NCBI GenBank assembly: GCA_964557575.1
Contig: CAZLBC010000178.1
Span: 1 to 5,245, forward strand
Reading direction: 5' to 3'
Source: CAZLBC01 sp964557575
GTDB taxonomy: Bacteria > Planctomycetota > Phycisphaerae > SM23-33
Length of the DNA stretch: 5,245 nucleotides
The notes below the pieces were generated by a model. That model was not told the DNA's origin. It saw nothing but the letters and a program-made list of their open reading frames with translations, and made no database searches. This document shows positions 1-5,158 of the stretch, piece after piece; position 1 is the stretch's first letter, and each line of letters starts with the position of its first letter. Position numbers and translations under genes: made by a program.

Positions 1-1065
1 GCCGCCGCCGGGGCGGGCCACCCGGAGGATATCAACTATCTCCGGGCCGTGCGGTTCGACCGGCCGGACTGGATCCCGATGGTCTACCACGTCAACGACG
101 CCTGCTGGAACCACTATCCCCGGGCGTTCCTCCGAGAGTTGATCGCGTCGCACCCGCGGCTCTTCGGGGGCGCCGAGCCGCCCGGCGGCGACTTCGTCCC
201 CGACTACCTGCCCAATGCCCGGGCCGCCGCGCCGTGGACCGACCCCTGGGGGTGCGTCTGGAAATCGGCCGAGGACGGGATCGTCGGCACGGTGACGGGC
301 CACCCGCTGGCGGACTGGGCCGCCTTCGCGGACTACGTCCCGCCCGACCCGGCGGACGGTGAGGGGATGGGCAACTACCTTGGTTCCGCCATCGCCGCGG
401 CGGCGGACGCCGGCGGCCGTCTGGTGCGCGGGTCCCTGCGGCACGGCCACACCTTCCTCCAGCTCTGCGACCTGCGGGGATATACGAACCTCATGTACGA
501 CATGGCCGACGGCGAACCGCGCCTGGCCCGGCTGGCAGGGATGGTGGCCGAATTCAACGAGGCGATCGTCCGGCGCCAACTGGCGGACGGGGCCGGCTGG
601 ATGGGATACCCCGACGACCTCGGCATGGACACCGGCCCGCTCCTGAGCCCCGCGCATTTCCGCGCGTACATCCTGCCGGTCTACCGACGGCTGATCGCGC
701 CGGCCCGCGCAGCCGGGTGTATCGTCCACTTCCACAGCGACGGGCGGCTTCACGAGCTGGTCGACGACATCATCGATGCGGGCGTGGAGGTCCTGAACCT
801 CCAGGACCTCGCCAACGGCATCGCGTGGATCGCCGATCGTCTGAAGGGGCGGGTGTGTATCGACTTGGATATCGACCGCCGTGATGTTACCGTATCGGGA
901 GGACCGGCCGATATCGACAGACACATTCGCCGCGCGGCGGCAACCCTCGGCGCCCCGGAAGGGGGGCTGACGATGATATACGGCCTCTACCCCGGCACGC
1001 CGCCGGAAAACGCGGCGGCCGTGGCCGACGCGATGGAGCGCTACGCGGGATACTACAGCGGGTAA
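1..1065 (+). CDS. Uroporphyrinogen decarboxylase (URO-D) family protein, 5' partial
   Basis: The reading frame is open from the first base, and the GTG at 49 falls inside the conserved URO-D N-terminal stretch (NYLRAVRFDRPDWIP), so the true start lies before the window; 354 residues are visible. The family includes haem-pathway decarboxylases and cobalamin/zinc methyltransferases (MtaA/MtbA type). Counting from the V encoded at 49, supporting motifs are NDACWNHYP (16-24), PDDLGMDTGPLLSP (188-201), VHFHSDGRL (226-234), NLQD (250-253), CIDLDIDRR (270-278) and the C-terminal YGLYPGTPPEN (311-321). This pattern matches an uncharacterised clade common in Planctomycetota-like genomes rather than HemE, so the substrate is unknown. 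An H-x-H sits where MtaA-type proteins carry an H-x-C zinc motif. No signal peptide or membrane segment is seen, so it is probably cytoplasmic. It is followed after 16 bases by an oxidoreductase gene, suggesting one transcript. Family call is firm; function is open. Confidence 0.9.
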   Translation, partial: AAAGAGHPEDINYLRAVRFDRPDWIPMVYHVNDACWNHYPRAFLRELIASHPRLFGGAEPPGGDFVPDYLPNARAAAPWTDPWGCVWKSAEDGIVGTVTGHPLADWAAFADYVPPDPADGEGMGNYLGSAIAAAADAGGRLVRGSLRHGHTFLQLCDLRGYTNLMYDMADGEPRLARLAGMVAEFNEAIVRRQLADGAGWMGYPDDLGMDTGPLLSPAHFRAYILPVYRRLIAPARAAGCIVHFHSDGRLHELVDDIIDAGVEVLNLQDLANGIAWIADRLKGRVCIDLDIDRRDVTVSGGPADIDRHIRRAAATLGAPEGGLTMIYGLYPGTPPENAAAVADAMERYAGYYSG

Positions 1066-1069
1066 CAGC

Positions 1070-1073
1070 GGAG
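1070..1073 (+). promoter_or_regulatory. Ribosome-binding site of the Gfo/Idh/MocA gene
   Basis: GGAG lies 8 bases before ATG 1082, within the 16-base gap after the upstream stop codon. It supports the chosen start and a translation-coupled arrangement of the two genes. Confidence 0.65.
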
Positions 1074-1081
1074 AATACGCC

Positions 1082-2173
1082 ATGTCAGAAAAAGAGTACG
1101 GAGTCCTGGTCATCGGGGCGGGCTGGGTGTCGACCCAGCACATCGCCGCCTATACCAATAACCCCCGCACGGAGGTCCTGGCCGTCTGCGACATCGATAT
1201 CGATAAGGCCCGGCAGCGGATCGACGAGTACGATCTCGGCCGCGCCGCGGCGTTCGACACCGCCGAGAAGGCCCTCGAAACCGACGGCATCGACATCGTC
1301 TCGGTCTGCACCCCGCAGCACGTGCACTGCGCGAACGTGCTGGCGGCGGCCGGGGCCGGCAGGCACATCGTGATCGAGAAGCCGGCCGCGAATTCACTCG
1401 ACGAGCTGCGCCGGATGCAGGAGGCGGTCGACCGGGCCGGGGTCAGGACCGTGGTCAGCTTCGTTCTGCGGTGGAACCCCCTGTTCCGGACGATCAAGGG
1501 CCTCATGGCCGGCGGCGCGCTGGGGGAGGTCTACTACGCCGAGACCGACTACCAGTCGTACAACGGCGCGTGGTGGACCGGCTGGGAACACGGGCGAAAG
1601 ACCGAGACGGGATTCAGCGCGATGGCGGTCGCGGGCTGTCACGCCGTGGACTCCCTGCGGTGGTTCGCCTGCGGCGAGGAATTCGCCGCGGCCGACCCGG
1701 TCGAGGTGTTCGCCTGCGCGGGCGGCAGACGCAAGGGAAAGACACGGCAGTACGATCCGATCGCCAACGACTGGCGGGAGTACGCGCCCATGGAGTACGA
1801 CGGCCTGGAGGTGGCTCTCGTGCGGTTTTCAAACGGCACGTTGGGAAAGGTATCGGTGAACTTCGAGTGCATCCATCCCTACACGTTCCCGGTGGAGATC
1901 TTCGGCGATCGCGGCTCGGTGAAGAACAACCGGCTCTGGTCCCACCGGTTTCCCGGCCAGCACGACTGGGTCGAGATCCCGGCGATCGGCCCCGACTCCG
2001 GGGATGTCTCCCACCATCCTTTCCAGGCGGAGATCGACCACTTCGTCGACTGCCTGGACGAGGGGATCGAATCCCACTGCTGCCTCGCCGACGCGGTCAA
2101 GACCCACGAGGTCGTCTTCGCCTGCCAGGAGTGCTACCGGACCGGCCGGCCGGTGAAGCTGCCGCCGGGGTGA
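1082..2173 (+). CDS. Gfo/Idh/MocA family oxidoreductase
   Basis: This 363-residue protein has the usual length and two-domain layout of the family: NAD(P)-dependent dehydrogenases acting on sugars, inositols and related hydroxy compounds. The N-terminal Rossmann fold begins with VLVIGAGWVS (8-17), in which G12 and G14 lie in the dinucleotide-binding loop. D37 at the end of the second strand (AVCDID) favours NAD(H) over NADP(H) by family precedent. The hallmark EKP motif is E99-K100-P101. The C-terminal alpha/beta domain carries GCHAVDSLRWF (185-195), whose H187 and D190 match the family's GGHxxD catalytic signature. No export signal is visible. It follows the URO-D family gene by 16 bases, has a good ribosome-binding site and shares its high GC, so the two probably form an operon and may act in one pathway. 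The substrate cannot be read from the sequence. No clear rho-independent terminator follows. Confidence 0.95.
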   Translation: MSEKEYGVLVIGAGWVSTQHIAAYTNNPRTEVLAVCDIDIDKARQRIDEYDLGRAAAFDTAEKALETDGIDIVSVCTPQHVHCANVLAAAGAGRHIVIEKPAANSLDELRRMQEAVDRAGVRTVVSFVLRWNPLFRTIKGLMAGGALGEVYYAETDYQSYNGAWWTGWEHGRKTETGFSAMAVAGCHAVDSLRWFACGEEFAAADPVEVFACAGGRRKGKTRQYDPIANDWREYAPMEYDGLEVALVRFSNGTLGKVSVNFECIHPYTFPVEIFGDRGSVKNNRLWSHRFPGQHDWVEIPAIGPDSGDVSHHPFQAEIDHFVDCLDEGIESHCCLADAVKTHEVVFACQECYRTGRPVKLPPG

Positions 2174-2246
2174 AAAAGGACTGTTTTGGCGATATCGGCG
2201 AAAAACGCTTGCGTCAAGGGTAGGGGGGCGTCATACATGGGATGAC

Positions 2247-2278
2247 ATCGACATGGTATTCCGGCCCTCGGTGTCGAT
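2247..2278. repeat. Inverted repeat ATCGACA / TGTCGAT
   Basis: A perfect 7-base inverted pair (2247-2253 and 2272-2278) is separated by 18 bases. The same TCGACA/TGTCGA core recurs as a second inverted pair at 2373-2393, so this may be a repeated regulatory or boundary element rather than a chance hairpin. No T run follows. Confidence 0.4.
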
Positions 2279-2373
2279 TTGGTGATAGAAAAAGGGCACA
2301 AATATTATGACACTAAATCAATAATATGTTCTTTAGGTGACAAATGTAATGCGTTTTATTCGTGTCACCTAAT
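2278..2373. promoter_or_regulatory. Cluster of TTTAGGTGACA-like motifs; candidate operator of the ATPase gene
   Basis: Four related sites are visible: TTTGGTGATA (2278-2287, + strand, degenerate), TTTAGTGTCA (2308-2317, read on the minus strand), TTTAGGTGACA (2332-2342, +) and ATTAGGTGACA (2363-2373, minus). The last two form a perfect 10-base inverted repeat, TTAGGTGACA (2333-2342) with TGTCACCTAA (2363-2372), spaced by 20 bases, about two helical turns centre to centre times 1.5. A further inverted pair, ATATTA (2302-2307) / TAATAT (2322-2327), brackets the second site. The cluster ends 29 bases before the ATPase start, a place suited to binding by a transcriptional regulator, possibly the ATPase's own winged helix. 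Regulation is inferred; only the repeats are seen. Confidence 0.45.
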
Positions 2374-2393
2374 CGACATCCAACTCGTGTCGA
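2373..2393. repeat. Inverted repeat TCGACA / TGTCGA
   Basis: A perfect 6-base inverted pair (2373-2378 and 2388-2393) with a 9-base spacer directly abuts the TTAGGTGACA inverted repeat on its left and the ATPase ribosome-binding site on its right. A hairpin in the mRNA leader here could influence translation; this is inference. Confidence 0.35.
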
Positions 2394-2397
2394 GAGG
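2394..2397 (+). promoter_or_regulatory. Ribosome-binding site deciding the ATPase start
   Basis: GAGG ends 5 bases before ATG 2403. The GTG at 2397 is in the same frame but overlaps this site, and the family usually begins with an M-F-(V/I)-G-R-E stretch, so ATG 2403 is preferred. Confidence 0.6.
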
Positions 2398-2402
2398 TGT
2401 GT

Positions 2403-3866
2403 ATGTTTGTAGGCAGGGAGAGAGAAATCGAACTTCTTGAGTCATTGTTCAAGAAGAAAACAGCGTCATTGGTACTATGCAGGGGGCGGCGGCGGATTGG
2501 CAAGAGCACACTGATACAGCAGTTTGCCACGTCGTCGAAGACCTTCCTTGAATTTCAGGGCCTTCCCCCGAGAGAAGGCCTGAAAAACACCGATCAACGT
2601 GGTGCTTTTTCCGAGCAGCTTGCCGCGCAGACTGACATACCCGCATTGCGCCTGGAAAACTGGCCGGATGCCTTCTCGTTGCTTGCCGGGGTCATCCGGG
2701 ATGAGAAGACGGTGATACTTCTCGATGAGATATCGTGGCTTGCCGGGACAGACAGGGATTTTGCGGGGCACCTCAAGATAGCGTGGGATACCAGATTCAA
2801 GAAGTTATCCCGCCTTGTCCTTGTTGTATGTGGTTCCGTCTCCTCGTGGATTGATCGAAACATACTCAATAATACGGGCTTTGTCGGGAGGGTATCCCTT
2901 GAAATGAATCTCAGGGAATTGCCGCTGGTTCACTGCAACAAGTTCTGGGGCCTGAAAGCGGGGCGCGTGTCTTCCTTTGAGAAACTGAAGCTCCTTTCGG
3001 TGACGGGTGGAGTTCCCCGGTACCTCGAAGAGATCGATCCGGGGCTCCCTGCAGAAGATAATATCAAGAGGATGTGCTTCAGCCGGGAGGGGCTGTTGTT
3101 TTCGGAATTTGACAGGATATTCAATGACGTTTTTTCTCGCCGGGCAGAGATATATACACGTATCGTCGGGGTACTCGCGGAGGGAAGAAGGAGCGTGAGT
3201 CAAATATGCGATGAACTGGGTGTTGAAAAAAGCGGAAATATAAGCCGGTATCTCCAGGACTTGGTGGCATCCGGTTTTATCGCACAAGATTATTCATATT
3301 CGCCGGGGTCTTCCAGGCGAAGCCGGTTCACGTACTTCAGGCTCAAGGATAATTACTTGCGCTTTTACTTGAAATATATCGCGCCGATGAAGGAACGGGT
3401 ATTACAGGGGTTGACCGAGCCTCTCAACCTCGAATCGTTTGTCGAATGGGATGTGATCACGGGTTACCAGTTCGAAAACCTCGTCCTGAATAATATCACG
3501 TCGATTTTCGACAAACTCTCGATCGCCGCGAATACTGTCGTCAGCGCGTCGCCCTATTTTCAAACCCGCACCAAAAGGCGGAAGGCATGCCAGATCGACC
3601 TGCTGATACAGACAAAACACACGCTCTACGTGTGTGAAATACAATTCCGAAAAACGATTGCCGGGACCGTAATATCCGATGTGCAGGACAAGATAAGAAC
3701 ATTGAAAAGGCCGGCTGACATGACGGTCAGGCCTGTCCTTATTTACGCGGGACGTCTGGTCGCGGGTGTGCGTGAAGAGGGATACTTTGATGCCTGCATC
3801 GGCTTTGAAGATATCCTGAGCGGTACGTGGAACTCGCATCGAAACCCGACGACGGCCGGCGGGTGA
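2403..3866 (+). CDS. AAA family ATPase with winged helix and C-terminal DUF234-like domain
   Basis: This 487-residue protein belongs to the widespread single-gene ATPases of the STAND/archaeal-ATPase type, common in accessory DNA and of unknown role. Seen in order: MFVGREREIELL (1-12) at the domain start; Walker A GRRRIGKST (28-36, K34); Walker B VILLDE (104-109); a sensor-1-like strand LVLVVCGS (138-145); the lid motif GGVPRYL (202-208); a winged helix around 245-295 (SVSQICDELGV...ISRYLQDLVASGFI); the LKDNYLRFYLKYI linker (314-326) typical before DUF234; and a C-terminal nuclease-like fold with FENLVLNN (357-364), D399 in QIDLLI and E412-I-Q414. The usual E-x-K is therefore E-x-Q, so nuclease activity is doubtful. 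Its composition is clearly lower in GC than the upstream operon, suggesting transfer. The last ~14 residues (GTWNSHRNPTTAGG) look like an appended tail read from GC-rich flanking DNA. It may bind the repeat cluster upstream. Confidence 0.93.
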   Translation: MFVGREREIELLESLFKKKTASLVLCRGRRRIGKSTLIQQFATSSKTFLEFQGLPPREGLKNTDQRGAFSEQLAAQTDIPALRLENWPDAFSLLAGVIRDEKTVILLDEISWLAGTDRDFAGHLKIAWDTRFKKLSRLVLVVCGSVSSWIDRNILNNTGFVGRVSLEMNLRELPLVHCNKFWGLKAGRVSSFEKLKLLSVTGGVPRYLEEIDPGLPAEDNIKRMCFSREGLLFSEFDRIFNDVFSRRAEIYTRIVGVLAEGRRSVSQICDELGVEKSGNISRYLQDLVASGFIAQDYSYSPGSSRRSRFTYFRLKDNYLRFYLKYIAPMKERVLQGLTEPLNLESFVEWDVITGYQFENLVLNNITSIFDKLSIAANTVVSASPYFQTRTKRRKACQIDLLIQTKHTLYVCEIQFRKTIAGTVISDVQDKIRTLKRPADMTVRPVLIYAGRLVAGVREEGYFDACIGFEDILSGTWNSHRNPTTAGG

Positions 3867-3970
3867 TTGATGCCTGCAGGACGGTCATGGAGCGGGGGCG
3901 GGATGACGCCCCTCTTGCCGGCCTGGCGGGAATCTGCAACCGGCTGAACGTGCCTTTCCTCCTGCGTTAA
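3809..3970 (+). pseudogene. GC-rich open frame, possible 3' remnant of an unknown gene
   Basis: Frame +2 opens after a TGA at 3806-3808 and runs 53 codons to TAA at 3968-3970. Read from 3824 it gives TYVELA-like then SKPDDGRRVIDACR and ends ICNRLNVPFLLR, with GC-rich third positions like the first two genes and a balanced, protein-like residue mix. The only ATG is at 3886, no ribosome-binding site is visible, and the 5' part overlaps the end of the ATPase gene. A simple reading is that the ATPase gene was inserted into, or next to, a host gene, leaving this C-terminal tail. I do not recognise the family. It could equally be a chance open frame in GC-rich DNA. Confidence 0.28.
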
Positions 3971-4085
3971 TTTCCCGCACGACGGCTTGCTTTATAACCA
4001 CGTGGTCAAACAACGAGTTGAGAACATCGATCAATCCCGCCTTCGCCAGGACAATAATGGGGGATGCGTTGCAGACGGCCTTCAT
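3885..4085 (-). pseudogene. DUF3368/PIN-like toxin, truncated C-terminally
   Basis: The start is ATG 4085-4083, with GAGG (4094-4091) five bases upstream overlapping the antitoxin stop. The 66-residue product begins MKAVCNASPIIVLAKAGLID and continues LFDHVVIKQAVVREINAGG, matching the N-terminus of DUF3368 proteins (PIN-like, usual length about 150-170). In the family the first-strand acidic residue (typically S-D-T/A-S-P-L) binds metal; here it is N (C-N-A-S-P). After about residue 43 the sequence (KARSAGCRFPPGRQEGRHPAPAP) loses similarity and becomes GC-rich and low in structure; the remaining acidic residues of the PIN site are absent. The break lies at about 3955-3970, next to the TAA of the GC-rich remnant on the other strand. 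An inactive toxin is the likeliest reading; neither of the other two minus-strand frames visibly resumes the family. Confidence 0.72.
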
Positions 4086-4090
4086 GCAAT

Positions 4091-4094
4091 CCTC
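4091..4094 (-). promoter_or_regulatory. Ribosome-binding site of the DUF3368 gene
   Basis: GAGG on the minus strand overlaps the antitoxin's TGA (4095-4093) and sits 5 bases before ATG 4085. This placement argues for translational coupling of toxin to antitoxin and favours ATG 4085 over the in-frame GTG at 4100. Confidence 0.6.
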
Positions 4095-4344
4095 AATCAC
4101 TCAGTCCTTGAGCGATTTCGTCGGAGGTTTCCTGGAAAGGGGTAACGGAGAATCGAGAGAGGGTGGCTACGAACTCTGTGCGGGTCAAGCCGGCTATTTC
4201 TGCAGCCTTGCTTTGACTGAGCCGCCCTGATTCATACCAGCGAACGGCCGAGAAGAGTCGCATTTCCCGGATCATATCTTCAGGATCTTCCTGCAATGCT
4301 GAGAGGATATCGTCATTTATTTCAAATGTTAATGTCTTGCTCAT
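4093..4344 (-). CDS. UPF0175 family protein, likely antitoxin
   Basis: This complete 83-residue protein has the usual UPF0175 length. The family pairs with DUF3368/PIN-like toxins in putative type II toxin-antitoxin modules. An N-terminal strand (KTLTFEIND, 3-11) is followed by helices containing EMRLFSAVRWYESGRLSQSKAAEIAGLTRTEFV; residues 41-62 (RLSQSKAAEIAGLTRTEFVATL) form the characteristic helix-turn-helix, which should bind DNA and repress the module. The C-terminal tail (FQETSDEIAQGLSD) would contact the toxin by family analogy. The toxin gene begins 8 bases downstream with its ribosome-binding site inside this gene's stop, as is usual for coupled TA pairs. A promoter candidate and a 12-base palindrome lie upstream. 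With the toxin truncated, this antitoxin may be an orphan, perhaps surviving as a regulator. Confidence 0.9.
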   Translation of the reverse strand: MSKTLTFEINDDILSALQEDPEDMIREMRLFSAVRWYESGRLSQSKAAEIAGLTRTEFVATLSRFSVTPFQETSDEIAQGLSD

Positions 4345-4353
4345 GCCGAGGTT

Positions 4354-4357
4354 TCCT
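4354..4357 (-). promoter_or_regulatory. Ribosome-binding site of the UPF0175 gene
   Basis: AGGA on the minus strand is 9 bases before ATG 4344. The spacing is acceptable and supports this start, which also gives the family's normal N-terminus. Confidence 0.5.
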
Positions 4358-4392
4358 GTTCCTCATCCGGTTGTTTACCGCGTTTTTATTGT

Positions 4393-4421
4393 ATTGTATA
4401 TAATTTCAGGCAGGATGTACA
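4393..4421 (-). promoter_or_regulatory. Candidate sigma-70-type promoter of the UPF0175/DUF3368 module
   Basis: On the minus strand, TGTACA (4421-4416; four of six consensus -35 bases) and TACAAT (4398-4393; five of six -10 bases) are separated by exactly 17 bases, in an AT-rich patch about 50 bases upstream of the antitoxin start. A second TACAAT overlaps five bases downstream. It is a pattern match only. Confidence 0.4.
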
Positions 4422-4428
4422 GATGCCA

Positions 4429-4440
4429 GGTCGTACGACC
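4429..4440. repeat. Perfect 12-base palindrome GGTCGTACGACC
   Basis: This palindrome lies 7 bases upstream of the candidate -35 of the toxin-antitoxin promoter. The position suits a dimeric regulator site, for example autoregulation by the UPF0175 helix-turn-helix protein, or an activator site. Function is inferred from position and symmetry only. Confidence 0.4.
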
Positions 4441-4463
4441 CGTCCGTGCTGTGGTTATAGTAA

Positions 4464-4572
4464 CGGCCGGTAAATCGAGGACTGCTGAGCGAGGAACATA
4501 CAATTCACTGCCCCTCATGCGGCGCACACTTTCCGCCGGCGGCACGGCTTCATCATGGAGTGGGACCGCTGA
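4464..4572 (+). other. Gene-free stretch with a zinc-knuckle-like reading (possible remnant)
   Basis: Between the antitoxin upstream region and the cyclic-nucleotide-binding pseudogene there is no intact gene. In frame 4464-4666 (+), after a TAA at 4461-4463, the reading SEEHTIHCPSCGAHFPP occurs at 4488-4538. CPxCGAxF is typical of zinc-ribbon N-termini, but there is no ATG/GTG/TTG before it, no second CxxC in a normal place, and the frame runs into the antisense of the next gene. A palindrome CCGCCGGCGG (4533-4542) has no T run, so no terminator is called for the minus-strand gene ending at 4573. A decayed zinc-ribbon gene or chance are both possible. Confidence 0.2.
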
Positions 4573-4860
4573 TCACCGGTCCGACAGGAAGCGGATGTCG
4601 GCGGGGGTCGGGGCCTCGTTGCGGGCCAGGGCCAGGCCGTCGCTGGTGTTGCGCAGGCGGACGTTGAGCTCGACGCACATCGGCCGGAGCAGCTTCAGCG
4701 CCATGTGGGGCTCGCGGGTGACCAGTTTCACGAAATCCTCCCGGGCCATCACAATCAGGCCGGTCGGCGCCGCGGCCACCACGTCGGCCGAGCGCGGGGC
4801 CTTGTCGACCAGGCTCATCTCCCCGAAGAACGCGCCGCGGGACAGTTCGGCGATGACCTG

Positions 4861-4869
4861 CCCCCCCCC
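4861..4869. repeat. Nine-base C (G on minus) homopolymer at the frameshift
   Basis: The run is read as Gly codons in the minus-strand gene, just after VIK and before the conserved QVIAEL. It is exactly where the frame changes. Either the run length is mis-sequenced, or the tract is a slippage site giving on/off variants. Confidence 0.85.
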
Positions 4870-5018
4870 TTGATCACGTCCGCCGCGCCGGCGAGCATGA
4901 CGAACATCTGGCTGTCGGCGTCGCCCTCCCTGATGATCGGCCGGCCCTGCTTGCAGAAGACCAGGTCGGTCATGTTCAGTACCTTGATGAGACCGCCGCT
5001 ATCATTTCCTGGCCATGT

Positions 5019-5056
5019 GGCCGGCTGTGTTAATTTAATTATGTCACATGCCGGCC
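5019..5056. repeat. Inverted repeat with AT-rich loop in the pseudogene leader
   Basis: GGCCGGCTGTG (5019-5029) pairs with CACATGCCGGCC (5045-5056) apart from one bulged T at 5049, around a 15-base AT-rich loop. Neither side ends in a T run, so it does not look like a classical terminator in either direction. It may be a leader hairpin or a piece of a small palindromic repeat element. Confidence 0.45.
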
Positions 5057-5118
5057 GCCGGCCAAGCCATTTGTATCGAATTGTGCCGCATAATAAAGGC
5101 AATATATTGAAACATAGC

Positions 5119-5158
5119 CTACTTTGGCCGCTGGATATACAGTGAGACAGCGGCGTAG
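5119..5158. repeat. Inverted repeat GCCGCTG / CAGCGGC with outer CTAC / GTAG pairs
   Basis: The inner stem is 7 bases (5127-5133 with 5148-5154) around a 14-base loop; the outer four bases (5119-5122 with 5155-5158) pair across a TTTG bulge. Together with the 5019-5056 repeat it makes the 5000-5200 stretch unusually rich in potential hairpins for a region formally open in the minus frame, which argues that this stretch is not protein-coding. Confidence 0.4.

Larger units (their letters stand above)
2174..2402. other. Intergenic region between oxidoreductase and ATPase genes
   Basis: There is no credible coding sequence here. The first ~70 bases are GC-rich and contain only a short palindrome (CGATATCG, 2190-2197), with no stem followed by a T run, so no terminator is called. 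From about 2280 the sequence becomes AT-rich and dense in related short motifs, listed separately. I could not find a convincing sigma-70 promoter: TATTAT at 2303-2308 is a possible -10, with only a weak TTGGTG at 2279-2284 upstream at 18-base spacing. The composition change probably marks the left edge of acquired DNA. Confidence 0.6.

Noticed and set aside
49..51. GTG as the start of the URO-D family gene
   Set aside because: The frame is open upstream and the residues before it (INYLRA) belong to the conserved N-terminal motif, so the gene starts before the window.
2181..2216. Possible terminator after the oxidoreductase (CGATATCG, ACGC/GCGT)
   Set aside because: The palindromes are short or loop-less and are not followed by a T run.
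1471..2223. 250-codon open frame on the + strand overlapping the oxidoreductase gene
   Set aside because: Arg/Gly/Pro-rich shadow of a well-supported gene in GC-rich DNA.
2397..2399. GTG as the start of the ATPase gene
   Set aside because: It overlaps the ribosome-binding site of ATG 2403, and family members start with M-F-(V/I)-G-R-E.
2805..3287. 160-codon minus-strand open frame inside the ATPase gene
   Set aside because: Fully antisense to a conserved protein, with no family features of its own.
4520..4542. Possible terminator for the minus-strand cNMP-binding gene
   Set aside because: Only a 5-base GC stem or a loop-less palindrome, with no T run on the minus strand.
4337..4873. 178-codon + strand open frame across the antitoxin upstream region and the cNMP-binding gene
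   Set aside because: Low-complexity Arg/Ser/Thr-rich translation without recognisable domains, antisense to a clearly conserved domain.
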